Below are positions 1 to 8,337 of a stretch of DNA of 64,000 bases, piece by piece. Below the pieces are notes generated by a model, which made no database searches, had not been told where the DNA came from, and saw nothing but the letters and a program-made list of their open reading frames with translations. Made by a program: the position numbers and the translations under genes. The DNA is from Plantibacter sp. ME-Dv--P-122b. GTDB taxonomy: Bacteria; Actinomycetota; Actinomycetes; Actinomycetales; Microbacteriaceae. The stretch covers positions 124,001 through 188,000 of the forward strand of contig NZ_JARVSC010000011.1 of NCBI RefSeq assembly GCF_030209375.1, in the 5' to 3' direction. Position 1 is the first letter of the stretch; every line of letters begins with the position of its first letter.

Positions 1-1219
1 GGCCGCCCCCGGCGGCTGAGCGTGAGACGGCGGAGACGAGGGTCTCGAGTGGGCCGCGACGGCGCAGGAGCGCCAGACACCCTCCGACCACGAGGATGGC
101 GCCGAGGTTAGCGCCGAACGCCACCGGACCGTAGGTCCACGTCGTGTCCTGCCCCGTGCCGGCCGCGACGAGGAGCACGGTGAGCACGATCAGGTGGAAG
201 GTGTAGCTCGTGAGGGGAGCGGCCCCGGCACGACGGATCGGCGCGAGGACCGGAACCGACAGCGGCTTCGACAGGAGCGTGGTGATGCCGATTACGAGGA
301 GCGCCACACCCGCGCCCCGACCGATGTCGAACAGGGTCCCGGTGTGCGGGCTGTCGAGCAACAGGTCCGGCCAGCGGAACGCGGCCGCGCCCATCCCGGC
401 ACTCCGGAATACGGCGTCGACGGTGAACCCGGGAGGCAATTGCCGCGCGAGACCCGGCGTCAGGGCGAGGAGGGCGTCCCGACCGACCAGCGTGTACAGC
501 GCGGTGGCGATGATCATGGCGGCGGCGGCGGCGAGGAGCCCGATCGACGCGATCGTGATCGGAGTGCGGGCCGTCCGCTGGCGGAGGAGGGACCGCCCGA
601 CGAGCATGCCGATGAGCAGGTAGGTCAGCCACGTGACCACGGGGTAGGTGCCCGTCACCAGGACGCCGCGAAGGGCGCTGAGCGGCTGGCCGAGATCGAG
701 CCAGGAGATGGAGGCGTACTCCTGGAGCGCGTCCATCCCGATGCGCGACCAGGCGGTGAGGATTCCACCGCCGACAGCGAGGACGGCGACGGCGGTTCCG
801 ATGAGCCAGGACGGCGCACGGAGGAACGGGACGGCGAACAGCATCGCGACCCCGAAGTAGACGAGGACGTTGATCGCCGGTGCCGGGAGCAGGCCGAGGG
901 TGAGTCCGATGACGATGATCGCCAGGCTGCGGGCGATGAGTGAGCGGTACGCGCCACGAGGGTGGCCGCGGTCGACGGCGCTCTGGGTCGCGAGGATGAT
1001 GCTGACACCGCCGAGGACCGCGAACAGGGTCGAGGCGTTCCCGGCGGCAAGATCACGGATCGACCACGGTTCGCCCGGCACCCGGGGCCAGACGTGTTCG
1101 GTGACCATCCCGAGGATGGCGATGAAACGGGCGATGTCGATACCGATGAGTCGGGCTCGAACGCTCGTCGGACGGACGCTGATCGGTGGGGCGCTCAGAG
1201 GCGTGTTGAGATCGGGCAT
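1..1219 (-). CDS. Membrane acyltransferase-like protein (HGSNAT/DUF418 type), 3' end beyond the window
   Basis: The reading frame is open from an ATG at 1219 down to base 1, so only the N-terminal 406 residues are visible. The protein begins with a short hydrophilic segment, then GIDIARFIAILGM and a TEHVWPR motif, followed by about nine or ten hydrophobic segments. A leading helix with a conserved Asp and a following His is typical of the heparan-alpha-glucosaminide N-acetyltransferase/DUF418/DUF1624 membrane families. It probably acylates a cell-envelope sugar or lipid; the substrate cannot be read from sequence. A hairpin at 1297-1326 separates it from the upstream metal-uptake operon, so it probably has its own promoter in 1220-1296. 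The family assignment is moderately secure, the function inferred. Confidence 0.7.
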   Translation of the reverse strand, partial: MPDLNTPLSAPPISVRPTSVRARLIGIDIARFIAILGMVTEHVWPRVPGEPWSIRDLAAGNASTLFAVLGGVSIILATQSAVDRGHPRGAYRSLIARSLAIIVIGLTLGLLPAPAINVLVYFGVAMLFAVPFLRAPSWLIGTAVAVLAVGGGILTAWSRIGMDALQEYASISWLDLGQPLSALRGVLVTGTYPVVTWLTYLLIGMLVGRSLLRQRTARTPITIASIGLLAAAAAMIIATALYTLVGRDALLALTPGLARQLPPGFTVDAVFRSAGMGAAAFRWPDLLLDSPHTGTLFDIGRGAGVALLVIGITTLLSKPLSVPVLAPIRRAGAAPLTSYTFHLIVLTVLLVAAGTGQDTTWTYGPVAFGANLGAILVVGGCLALLRRRGPLETLVSAVSRSAAGGG

Positions 1220-1296
1220 CGCATCAGTCAAGCCGGAGGCCGGCGGTGGCCGCGTCCGCTCAGCGGATGATGAGCGTTCGTCCCCGGGGTGACAAG

Positions 1297-1326
1297 CCGG
1301 GGCGCAGCACGCACGCTGCGCCCCGG
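1297..1326 (-). terminator. Hairpin terminator after the metal-uptake operon
   Basis: An 11-bp perfect inverted repeat (CCGGGGCGCAG / CTGCGCCCCGG) with an 8-base loop lies just beyond the methyltransferase stop codon. There is no clear U-tract, which is common in high-G+C actinobacteria. It most likely ends the operon that begins at 5150. Confidence 0.6.
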
Positions 1327-1330
1327 GCGT

Positions 1331-2140
1331 TCAGGGTGCCGTGACGCCGTACAGGACGTAGTCGTCGAGGTACTGCCAGACGGTCCCGGTCTCCGCGAAA
1401 CCGGCGGAACGGAGGGTCTCGAGGTGGAACCCCAGGGTGACCTTCGGTGGTGCCTCGTGCAGCGACGAGCCCCAGACCTCGTCGCGGCGGCGGAGTGCGT
1501 CGGCATATCGCCGGCTGGTGGCGACAGCCTCCCACCACTCATCCCACGTGTCGGTGTCACCGGAGAACGTCTCCCGCTGCATCTGCTCGTCGTCGGCCCT
1601 GGCGATGCCGGCCAGGGTCGGTTCGTGGTGTCCGCTGTACGAGAGGTGGTCGCCGTTCAGGACGATGCCGCCCGGCCGGAGGAGGTCGGGCAACACCCGA
1701 TAGACCTCCACGAGCTCGGCGGGCTGCAACCAGTGCAGCGCGGTCGACGAGATCACCGCGTCGAACGGGGTGTCGGCGATGCTCGGATGGGTGGTCCAAT
1801 CGGCCCGTGCGAGGTCGATCTCGGCGACCGAGATCCGGGGGTCGGCGGCCGCGAGGTCGGTGGCGATGGCGAGCAGCGCGGGGTCCTTGTCCGCGACGAC
1901 CGCCCGACCGTTCGGAACGGCCGCGAGGACGTGCTCGGCGAGTGACCCCGTCCCACCCGCCAGGTCGAGGATGCGAGGAGTGGGCGAATCCGCGCAGATC
2001 GCCGCGACGACCCGCGCGATCGTGTCGAACCGCTCGGCTCGGTGCCTGATGTACCCGGTCTGCTGCGCGTCCCAGCGCGATGCGAGGTTCCGGGCGGTCG
2101 CGAGTGCCGTCGCGTCTTCGGGCGAAGTGGTTCCGGTCAT
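1331..2140 (-). CDS. Class I SAM-dependent methyltransferase
   Basis: A 269-residue protein. The SAM-binding motif I, ILDLAGGTGSLAEHV, lies near residue 70, followed by an acidic motif II (VVADKD) and the later FDAVISSTALHWLQP block typical of UbiE/Tam-like class I methyltransferases. The ATG at 2138-2140 overlaps the stop of the upstream ABC ATPase gene (ATGA), so the two are translationally coupled. Last place in a metal-transport operon suggests that it modifies a chelator or another small molecule linked to the imported ligand, but nothing in the sequence identifies the substrate. A longer reading frame upstream exists only as a shadow of the ATPase gene. Confidence 0.85.
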   Translation of the reverse strand: MTGTTSPEDATALATARNLASRWDAQQTGYIRHRAERFDTIARVVAAICADSPTPRILDLAGGTGSLAEHVLAAVPNGRAVVADKDPALLAIATDLAAADPRISVAEIDLARADWTTHPSIADTPFDAVISSTALHWLQPAELVEVYRVLPDLLRPGGIVLNGDHLSYSGHHEPTLAGIARADDEQMQRETFSGDTDTWDEWWEAVATSRRYADALRRRDEVWGSSLHEAPPKVTLGFHLETLRSAGFAETGTVWQYLDDYVLYGVTAP

Positions 2141-2934
2141 GTGGACTCCTTGGTGTCGGGGTGATGGTGTCGTTGCGGAGGGAGCGAGAAGTCGAAACGG
2201 ACCCGGCCCGCCGGGTCGTCGTGCCGTGTGGTGCTGACGTCGTAGACGCGGTCGATCAGCTCGGGGTGCAGGACCTCGCGAGGTGGGCCTGCAGCGGCGA
2301 CGCGGCCGTGGTGGAGGAGGACGAGGTGGTCGCAGGCCTGCGCCGCGAGGTCGAGATCGTGCAGGACCACTACGACGGTGGGCGCGATCGTGCGCAGGAG
2401 TGCCACGACCTCGAGTCGATGTCTGAGATCGAGGTGGTTCGTGGGTTCGTCGAGCAGGACATGCGGTGCACGTTGAGCGAGTGCCCTGGCGAGGGCGACC
2501 CGCTGCAGCTCTCCTCCGGAAAGCGTGGCCAGGCGATCGAACGCCCGCGGAGTCAGCCCGACCGTGTCGATCGCGGCGGCGACCTCCTCGTCGAGCGCGC
2601 CGCCGCCGCCGCGAAGCACCCCGCGTTCGGCGAGACCGCCCAGCGACACCTCGTCGACGACGCGCAGCCCCGGGTCCGGGTCGATGCGCTGACCGACCTC
2701 GGCGACCCTCCGGGCGATCCACCGCCGCCGACGAGTACTGAGGTCGTGACCGTCCACGACGATCCGGCCGCCGGCCACCCGGACCGCCCGGACGAGGGCG
2801 CGCAGCAGGGTGGTCTTCCCGCTGCCGTTCGGCCCGACGATCCCGGTGACGGTGCCGGTCGCCGCGGTGAGGGAGACACCGTCGAGCAGGGTGCGGGTGC
2901 CCGCACGGACGGTCACCGCAGTGGCCTCGATCAT
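2137..2934 (-). CDS. ABC transporter ATP-binding protein, FecE/BtuD type
   Basis: A 265-residue ATPase of the iron-siderophore/cobalamin/metal-chelate importer class. Walker A is GPNGSGKTT (about residue 34), the signature is LSGGELQR (about 139), and Walker B is VLLDEPTNHLD, with a switch His in VVVLHDLDLAAQA. It has the standard length of a FecE-type subunit. Its start overlaps the stop of the lipoprotein gene by four bases, and its own stop overlaps the methyltransferase start. It powers the permease encoded at 3970-5031. Confidence 0.93.
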   Translation of the reverse strand: MIEATAVTVRAGTRTLLDGVSLTAATGTVTGIVGPNGSGKTTLLRALVRAVRVAGGRIVVDGHDLSTRRRRWIARRVAEVGQRIDPDPGLRVVDEVSLGGLAERGVLRGGGGALDEEVAAAIDTVGLTPRAFDRLATLSGGELQRVALARALAQRAPHVLLDEPTNHLDLRHRLEVVALLRTIAPTVVVVLHDLDLAAQACDHLVLLHHGRVAAAGPPREVLHPELIDRVYDVSTTRHDDPAGRVRFDFSLPPQRHHHPDTKEST

Positions 2935-3935
2935 CCGAGATCGTCGAGGAGTCGGACGAGTTCCTCCGGCCCCTGGATCGACAGCAGGCTCGGGGGATCC
3001 GTGTACGGGAAGCGGAGGGCGATGACCCGATCGTCGCGGACGGCGCTCAGCCCGGAGACGCCCGGCGTGTCCAGGAAGGTGTCGATCGTGCTCTGCGGAT
3101 CGCCGCTGGAGTACAGCAGCACGATCGTGCCGGGATCGCGCGAGAGGATGTCCTCCACGCTGGCGTCGAACACCCGCTGGTCCGAATCGGCGTACACGTT
3201 GGTGAGTCCCGCGGCGGCGAACACCGGCGTGACCATGCTCGGGCCGCCGTACGGTGACAGCACGGCGCCGCCGGAGGAGACGTAGAGTGCGGCTGCGGTC
3301 CCCGCGTCGGGGGCCGGTGACTCCACCGACGCCTTGGCGGCGGCGATGGCCTGTTCGGCTTGGTCGTCAGCGCCGAGCAGGCTTCCGAGTGACCGGACCT
3401 CGTCCCAGACCCGGTCGAAGGTCGCGGTCGTGCTGAGCTCCGGATCCGGGTTCGAGCAGTACGCGGTGGGGGAGTAGACGGGGATACCACTCGCCGCCAG
3501 CGCACCGCGGTCCACGGCGTTCTCAGGGGCGATGACCAGATCGGGTGCCGCGCCGAGGATGCTCTCCTGGGAGACGACGGAGCCGCCGGTCGCGTTCCGC
3601 TCGGTGGTGAGCGGCGACAGTGCGTCGAGCGCGGCGTAGGTCGCATCGTCGTAGAGACCCGGTTGCGGGGTCGCGGTGATGGCGACGATCCGGTCGACGG
3701 CTCCCAGGGCCTCCAGGTTGGGGAGTTCGTCGTCGTTCACGAGCACGATGCGTCGTGCCGGGGCGTCCAGGGTGATCGTCGTGCCGCAGTTGTCGAGGGT
3801 GACCGGGAAGCCGACGTCGCTCGGCGCGGTGGACGTCTCGGCGGCGGTGGGGGCGGTGCAGGCGCTCAGGACGCTGAGCGCGAGCACTGGGGCGGTCGCG
3901 GCGAGGAGCGCTCGCCGGAGTCGGGGTGTGGTCAT
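2931..3935 (-). CDS. Substrate-binding lipoprotein of the FecCD-type ABC importer
   Basis: A 334-residue protein with a lipoprotein signal peptide: positively charged start, hydrophobic core, and a lipobox LSAC with Cys at about residue 26. It has the FepB/BtuF-like fold signature: ARRIVLVNDDELPNLEALGAVDRIVAIT near the N terminus and APDLVIAPEN in the middle. It would capture the metal or metal-chelate outside the membrane. Family members bind siderophores, heme, cobalamin or coenzyme precursors. Zinc or a zincophore is favoured here by the operon's Zur-like operator and L36-like first ORF, which is inference. It lies between the permease and ATPase genes. Confidence 0.88.
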   Translation of the reverse strand: MTTPRLRRALLAATAPVLALSVLSACTAPTAAETSTAPSDVGFPVTLDNCGTTITLDAPARRIVLVNDDELPNLEALGAVDRIVAITATPQPGLYDDATYAALDALSPLTTERNATGGSVVSQESILGAAPDLVIAPENAVDRGALAASGIPVYSPTAYCSNPDPELSTTATFDRVWDEVRSLGSLLGADDQAEQAIAAAKASVESPAPDAGTAAALYVSSGGAVLSPYGGPSMVTPVFAAAGLTNVYADSDQRVFDASVEDILSRDPGTIVLLYSSGDPQSTIDTFLDTPGVSGLSAVRDDRVIALRFPYTDPPSLLSIQGPEELVRLLDDLG

Positions 3936-3969
3936 CGGGTGTGTTCCGTTCTGATGAGTGGTGGAGGGG

Positions 3970-5031
3970 TCAGGTCTCGGACCGGGCGCCTCGGCCCTGT
4001 CGGAGGAGGACGAGCAGGAAGGGGGCGCCGAGGATCCCGGTGATCACGCCGACGGGGATCTCCTGGGGTGCGAACGCGGTCCTGGCGACGGTGTCGGCGG
4101 CGACCAGGACGATGCCGCCGAGCAGTGCGGCGACCGGGAGCACCACCCGGTGACGTCCGCCGACGAGTCGCCGTGCGAGATGCGGGATCACGAGTCCGAT
4201 GAACCCGACACCGCCGACGGCCGCGACCGTCACGCCGACCATCGCCGAGACGCCGACCATCAGCCCGACCCGCGCTCGCTCAGGATCGATCCCGACCGAC
4301 CTGGCCGAGTCGTCACCCGACGCCAATGCGTCGGTCCAGGGTGCGAGGGCGACGAGCGCGCTGAGGCCGATCACCGCCGAGACCGCCGCGGCGAGGAGGG
4401 CGACCGGCTGCACCGAAGCCAGCGAGCCGAGCAACCAGAAGAGCACGGAACGGGCGGCCTCCGGTGCGTCGCTGGAGAAGACCAGGAAGCTCGTGGTCGC
4501 GTTCAGCGCGTACCCGACGGCGAGCCCGGCGAGGACCAACCGCAGGGGCCCACGTCGATTCGCGACCCCTGCCAGGAGGACGACCAGCAAGACGGCGCCG
4601 ATGGCTCCGGCCAACGCCGCGCCCGCGGTGAGGAGAGCGCCTCCACCGCCGATGACGAGGACGACGAGGGCGACACCCGTGGAGGCACCTGAGTTGAGCC
4701 CGAGCAGGTAGGGGTCCGCAAGCGCGTTCCGGACGAGGGCCTGCAGCATGACGCCCGCTGACGCGAGCACGGCGCCCGCGACGAGTCCCATGGCCACCCG
4801 CGGTGCTCTGGTCGCCCAGACGATCTGATCGATCGAGTCCGGCCAGGGGCCGGGTGTCGTCGCCAGGAGGTGTCGGGCGAGGACGCCGGCGACCGTCGTC
4901 GGGTCGATGCTGACGGGACCGATCGCGACCGCCGTCAGCGTCGTCGCCACAGCGAGCAGGATCAGCCCGATGGTCGTCGCCGCGTCGCGCCTGCGGTCGC
5001 GCCGGATGGACGCGACGACGACCCCGCTCAA
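3970..5031 (-). CDS. FecCD-family ABC transporter permease
   Basis: The frame can be read upstream to an ATG at 5211, but that start would run through the operator palindrome. The best start is a TTG at 5031 that overlaps the stop of the 40-codon ORF upstream (TTGA). It gives 353 residues, the usual FecCD length. The protein has about ten transmembrane helices and FecCD hallmarks such as VWATRAPRVAMGLVAGAVLASAG, split here as RAPRV and LVAGAVLASAG, plus LADPYLLGLNSGAS and FIGLVIPHLAR. It forms the membrane channel (as a homodimer) of the importer encoded with 2931-3935 and 2137-2934. The start codon is inferred. Confidence 0.88.
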   Translation of the reverse strand: MSGVVVASIRRDRRRDAATTIGLILLAVATTLTAVAIGPVSIDPTTVAGVLARHLLATTPGPWPDSIDQIVWATRAPRVAMGLVAGAVLASAGVMLQALVRNALADPYLLGLNSGASTGVALVVLVIGGGGALLTAGAALAGAIGAVLLVVLLAGVANRRGPLRLVLAGLAVGYALNATTSFLVFSSDAPEAARSVLFWLLGSLASVQPVALLAAAVSAVIGLSALVALAPWTDALASGDDSARSVGIDPERARVGLMVGVSAMVGVTVAAVGGVGFIGLVIPHLARRLVGGRHRVVLPVAALLGGIVLVAADTVARTAFAPQEIPVGVITGILGAPFLLVLLRQGRGARSET

Positions 5032-5150
5032 CGCTGTGGCCCCGTGAAGCACGGGTTGAGCGTGTCGCTGCCGATGACCCGTGTGCGCCGTCGTGCTGCC
5101 CTCGACCCGTGCGGCCGTTGCAGAGTCTTCACTGGATTCCCGACCTTCAT
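5028..5150 (-). CDS. Ribosomal protein L36-like 40-residue protein (possible zinc-free L36 paralogue)
   Basis: A 40-codon ORF starts with ATG at 5150 after an AGGTG ribosome-binding sequence and stops at 5028, overlapping the permease TTG start. Its length and gapless pattern match the zinc-free (C-minus) type of L36: MKV at 1-3, N5, L10, G15, RRR at 20-22, V25, P33, F35, G37, Q39. From memory, about 14 of 40 positions match actinobacterial RpmJ2 proteins, and the zinc-binding cysteines of ordinary L36 are absent. Zinc-free ribosomal paralogues are classic Zur-regulon members. It lies 10 bases downstream of a Zur-like palindrome. It is clearly diverged or decaying (several basic residues lost), with somewhat lower GC3 than neighbours. 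It could instead be a coupling leader ORF. Confidence 0.5.
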   Translation of the reverse strand: MKVGNPVKTLQRPHGSRAARRRTRVIGSDTLNPCFTGPQR

Positions 5151-5160
5151 GAGCACCTGT

Positions 5161-5183
5161 GTATTGATAATGGTTATCAATAC
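5161..5183 (-). promoter_or_regulatory. Fur/Zur-type operator
   Basis: A perfect inverted repeat with 10-bp arms, GTATTGATAA and TTATCAATAC, is separated by TGG. The core GATAATGGTTATC closely resembles Fur-superfamily boxes, including the actinobacterial Zur box. It lies 10 bases upstream of the L36-like ORF and overlaps the likely promoter of the transport operon. Zur is favoured over iron-responsive regulators because of the L36-like gene; a DtxR/IdeR box would look different. Confidence 0.75.
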
Positions 5184-5235
5184 CATAGTGCTCCGAGGGT
5201 GTCGCTGTCACATCGGAGCCCGCTCGGAGTTCCGG

Positions 5236-6480
5236 TCAAACGGTCGTCGCCGCGCGTCTCCGGAACGGCAGCGCTGCCGACACCACCGCGATCAGGACGA
5301 GGGCCATGAGCGTCGGTATCGCGTCCTCGACGCCTCCCTGTGCGACGAGCCAACCGGTGAGCGCGGCGCTCGCCGCGATACCCGCGGCAGAAGCGGAGTT
5401 GATCCAGGTGAACCCCTGTGTCAGTTCCTGTGGGACGACCGTCGCCTGCACGATCTGCGACGACGAGGCGAGCAGCGGTGCGATCGCGGTCCCGCCGACG
5501 AGGAGCATGATCGCCAGTCCGAGCAGGGTCGGCCAGACGGCGCCGACCAGGACGGCGAGCGTGAGGACGACGGACGCGATCAGCTGCACGATCTGAGGCT
5601 GCGGGGTCGATCGCATCGCCCCGTACAGCGCGCCGGCGACGATGCTCGCAGCACTGGAGAGCGCGAGGACGAGTCCGATGAGCGGTTGCCGTCCCTCCGT
5701 CGTCGCCGCTGCCGTGACGAGGAGTGGAACCGCCCCGAAGAAGCACCCCAGCCCGAGGTTCACGCCGAGCGCCGCGAGGAACGGTGGGGCGAGGAGGGTG
5801 GAGCGGTGGGTGTCCGTCCCGCGCTCCGGTCGACGTCGCGGTATCGGTGTGGTGGCGTGTTGCAAGGAGAGTGCGATGCATCCGGCGACCACGAGGATCC
5901 CCGCAGTTGTGGATCCCGCCCAGGGCGCGAGCAAGGAGCTCATGAGCGTGACCAGGATCGGTCCCGACAGGAACACGACGTCGTTCACGTTCGCCTCGAG
6001 GGAGAAGGCGGTCCGGAGCGCTTCGGGCTCCGGGAGGAGCCGTGACCAGCGTGCCGCCGACAGGGCGCCGGGCTGCGGGATCGCGGCACCCGCGACGACG
6101 ACGATCGCCAGGGTGACGCCGATCGGCGCATGTCCTGCGGTGGTGATCGCGACGACGACTCCACTGATGTGCACGAGCACGGCCACCGGCACGGTCGCCG
6201 TCTGCCCCCACCGGTCCGTGAGTCGGGCGATCTGCGGACCGACCACCGCCTCGGCGAGGGCGAACGACCCCGTCGCCGCGCCCGCGGCCGCGAACGACCC
6301 CGTCGCGTGGTGGATCGAGAACAGCAGCCCGAGTCCGGTCATGGCGACGCCGAGCCGGGCGAGGGCCGCAGCGAGGAAGAACTGTGGCGCCCCGGGGCGG
6401 CCGAGGACGCCGCGATACCGGCTGGCGGCTGCGCGGAGGGGGCCGAGGATGGAGGGCGGGAATGAGCGAGCAGTCGTCAT
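5236..6480 (-). CDS. MFS transporter
   Basis: A 414-residue major facilitator protein with about twelve hydrophobic segments. The start chosen is the ATG at 6480 (MTTARSF), preceded by GGAGG with an eight-base gap; the longer frame to 6600 has no such support. The cytoplasmic loop after helix 2 contains RLTDRWGQT, the degenerate MFS motif A. The general pattern fits the small-molecule export branch rather than sugar porters. It ends 53 bases before the Zur-like operator, in the same direction, so it is a separate unit upstream of the metal operon. Export of a drug or a metallophore is possible, but there is no specific evidence. Confidence 0.85.
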   Translation of the reverse strand: MTTARSFPPSILGPLRAAASRYRGVLGRPGAPQFFLAAALARLGVAMTGLGLLFSIHHATGSFAAAGAATGSFALAEAVVGPQIARLTDRWGQTATVPVAVLVHISGVVVAITTAGHAPIGVTLAIVVVAGAAIPQPGALSAARWSRLLPEPEALRTAFSLEANVNDVVFLSGPILVTLMSSLLAPWAGSTTAGILVVAGCIALSLQHATTPIPRRRPERGTDTHRSTLLAPPFLAALGVNLGLGCFFGAVPLLVTAAATTEGRQPLIGLVLALSSAASIVAGALYGAMRSTPQPQIVQLIASVVLTLAVLVGAVWPTLLGLAIMLLVGGTAIAPLLASSSQIVQATVVPQELTQGFTWINSASAAGIAASAALTGWLVAQGGVEDAIPTLMALVLIAVVSAALPFRRRAATTV

Positions 6481-6686
6481 GGACGATGCCTCCGAGGCGG
6501 AGCGGGGGATCGGTCGGCAGACAAGTCGGCCTGGGCTTCGACGATCACCACGACACCGCGGTACCCGTCCATCGTGCCCGCCAGGACTGGGTGAAGGCAA
6601 GCGTGTCCCGGCACTGGTATCTTACGGATGGCGCCGACACACATCGGGGTGTGACTCCGGATGCGGTGACGAGTGACGAGGTATCG

Positions 6687-7031
6687 ATGCGAACGGTCGG
6701 CGTACTGGACAGTGACGACCGCGCCCGCGCGTCCGCCGTGTCGTGGCTCGGCTCCCACGCGCCTCATCTGCAGGTGACGATCGCGGCGTCGTCCTGGGGT
6801 GAGATGCTCACGAACGAGCGCTTCCCACCGAGCGCGGTCGTCTTGTGCCCGCGAGTCGGGGACCGCGTCGACATCGCGTACAAAGCGCGTGTCTGTCGCA
6901 TCCTCGACATCGACGTGGTCGTGCTCTCCGACACTCCGCAGCAGGAGATCCGGTCGGGGCACCGGAGCGTCGGCGCCACCTTCGTCTCGACCGTCGAAGC
7001 GGCGGCGGGAGCGCTCGGCGCCGGAAGCTGA
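6687..7031 (+). CDS. Stand-alone receiver-like protein lacking the phosphoacceptor
   Basis: A 114-residue protein starting at ATG 6687 behind GAGG. Its layout follows a response-regulator receiver fold: TVGVLDSDDRAR (strand 1 with the acidic pair), then SAVVLCPRV where the phosphorylated Asp would be, then DVVVLSDTP (strand 4 with Ser/Thr), and GATFVSTVEAAAGAL at the end. The phosphoacceptor Asp appears to be replaced, so it would be a pseudo-receiver. No output domain follows. Similar N-terminal modules occur in LuxR-type regulators, so it may be a free-standing or truncated remnant. Function unknown. Confidence 0.6.
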   Translation: MRTVGVLDSDDRARASAVSWLGSHAPHLQVTIAASSWGEMLTNERFPPSAVVLCPRVGDRVDIAYKARVCRILDIDVVVLSDTPQQEIRSGHRSVGATFVSTVEAAAGALGAGS

Positions 7032-7069
7032 TCCGCGCGTGCAGCCGGGCTCAGCGCCTGCAGCCGGGC

Positions 7070-7957
7070 TCAGCCCGTGGTGTCGGTGAGGAGCGAGGAC
7101 ACGGAGGCCGCGATGCGGTCGGCCCCCTCATGGTCCACGGCGGTGATGGTGACCACGGCGTCGCCGGCGAAGATGACGAGCTGCCCGTAGGCGCCGTGGA
7201 GTCGCCAGGCCGCGCCCGGACCATCCCATCCGGCGAGCGCATACCGCTCGTACCCGGCACCGGTTCCGGAGGGCACCCAGTCGGTGTGCATGGCGTCGAT
7301 CCAGTCCGGCGACACGAGCTGTCCGCCTACCCACCGTCCGCGGTCGCGGATGAGGCGTCCGATGCGCGCGAGTTCCGTGGTGCGGAGGGCCAGTCCGCCG
7401 CCGGCCGCGATGAATCCGCGGGGGCACCGCTCCCAGGGCGCGTCGTGGATGCCGAGTGGTGCGAGGAGTCGCTGCTCGAGGTAGTCGCCGACATCGCCTA
7501 TCCGGGTCTCGAGCGCGCGCATCGCCGTGTAGGTGCTGGCGTTGGAGTACTGGAAGACCCGGCCTCGGGACGGCCTGCTCAGGAACTCGAGAGCCAGGTC
7601 CGGCCAGTCGGACAACAGGGTCGGCGACCAGGGGAGGTCGACGCCGCTCGTCATGTTCAGGAGGTATCGGAGGGTGACGTCGGCGGTGCCCTCGCCGAAC
7701 TCGGCATCCGGGAAGACCCCGCCCAGCGTGGTGTCCACCGTGATCAGGCCGTCGTCGATGGCGAGACCGGCGGCGAGCACGCAGACGCCCTTCGCCGCGG
7801 AGTGGATGTCCTCACGGACGTCCTCGGTCCAGCGATGCCCGGCTTCGTCGTCACCGGCGAGCACGTGGAGGCCGTGCGCGCCGAAGCCCTGTTCGGCGAC
7901 CTGCTGGACGATGCGGTCGCGGAGGAGGGCTGCTCGGGTCGTGTCGGCTCGGGTCAC
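7070..7957 (-). CDS. Beta-lactamase-family serine hydrolase (class C/esterase type)
   Basis: A 295-residue protein. The catalytic SxxK tetrad is visible in HSAAKGVCVLAAGLAIDDG (about residues 52-70), and the region LLNMTSGVDLPW matches the serine beta-lactamase-like fold (DD-peptidases, esterases, AmpC-like). It has no signal peptide, so it is probably a cytoplasmic esterase or peptidase rather than a secreted lactamase. It is convergent with the receiver-like gene and stands alone. Substrate unknown. Confidence 0.82.
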   Translation of the reverse strand: MTRADTTRAALLRDRIVQQVAEQGFGAHGLHVLAGDDEAGHRWTEDVREDIHSAAKGVCVLAAGLAIDDGLITVDTTLGGVFPDAEFGEGTADVTLRYLLNMTSGVDLPWSPTLLSDWPDLALEFLSRPSRGRVFQYSNASTYTAMRALETRIGDVGDYLEQRLLAPLGIHDAPWERCPRGFIAAGGGLALRTTELARIGRLIRDRGRWVGGQLVSPDWIDAMHTDWVPSGTGAGYERYALAGWDGPGAAWRLHGAYGQLVIFAGDAVVTITAVDHEGADRIAASVSSLLTDTTG

Positions 7958-8073
7958 GGCTCAAGTCTGCCCGACCGGACGGCAGGATCCACCGCAGCCC
8001 AGGACGGCGCCGACGAGCCGTGTCGCCAGGCGGCAGTGACATCCTGTTCGACCATGCATCGATAAACTACAAT

Positions 8074-8090
8074 TGTCGCTAGTATCGACA
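8074..8090 (+). promoter_or_regulatory. Inverted repeat upstream of hicAB, possible autoregulatory operator
   Basis: TGTCG and CGACA arms separated by seven bases lie 18 bases upstream of the hicA start, in the only AT-rich stretch of the region. HicB proteins with a DNA-binding domain usually repress their own promoter, so this is a reasonable operator candidate. Confidence 0.4.
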
Positions 8091-8107
8091 GTACAAGGGT
8101 AGATAGT

Positions 8108-8326
8108 ATGCCCTGTGCGACGAAGCCGCAGAAGTACCGGGACGTGAGTAGGTTTCTCCGCGCGCGAGGGTGGGTGCACGTTCGCACGCGGGGCAGCCAC
8201 CGTATCTGGTCATCCGAGGACGGCATGATGAAGATTTCGATCCCGGTCCACGGCGACACGGTGAAGGCAGGGATCGTCCGTCAGGTCCAGGTCGCCTTCA
8301 CCGACACCCCGAGCAGCTGGAACTGA
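8108..8326 (+). CDS. hicA: HicA-type mRNA interferase toxin
   Basis: A 72-residue protein with the double-stranded-RNA-binding-like HicA fold. KYRDVSRFLRARGW is followed by RTRGSHRIWSS, which holds the catalytic His in the GSH motif, then ISIPVHGDTVKAGIVRQV (HicA consensus: GSHxxF/W, then VPxHxxxLxxGTLxxIL). It would cleave mRNA ribosome-independently until neutralised by the HicB encoded 11 bases downstream. AAGGG upstream of the ATG serves as ribosome-binding site. Confidence 0.88.
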   Translation: MPCATKPQKYRDVSRFLRARGWVHVRTRGSHRIWSSEDGMMKISIPVHGDTVKAGIVRQVQVAFTDTPSSWN

Positions 8327-8337
8327 GAGGAACCGCC

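Noticed and set aside
194-943. Plus-strand ORFs in the first kilobase
   Set aside because: They mirror the minus-strand membrane acyltransferase, whose hydrophobic pattern is coherent across 406 residues.
2137-5031. Proposed F420-0 importer cassette
   Set aside because: The gene order is similar to that actinobacterial cassette, but no cofE or F420-dependent gene is adjacent, and the operator and L36-like ORF point to metal control. Not disproved.
5031-5211. Upstream start (ATG 5211) for the permease
   Set aside because: It would translate through the operator palindrome and adds 60 hydrophilic residues not seen in FecCD proteins. The TTG coupled to the small ORF gives the normal length.
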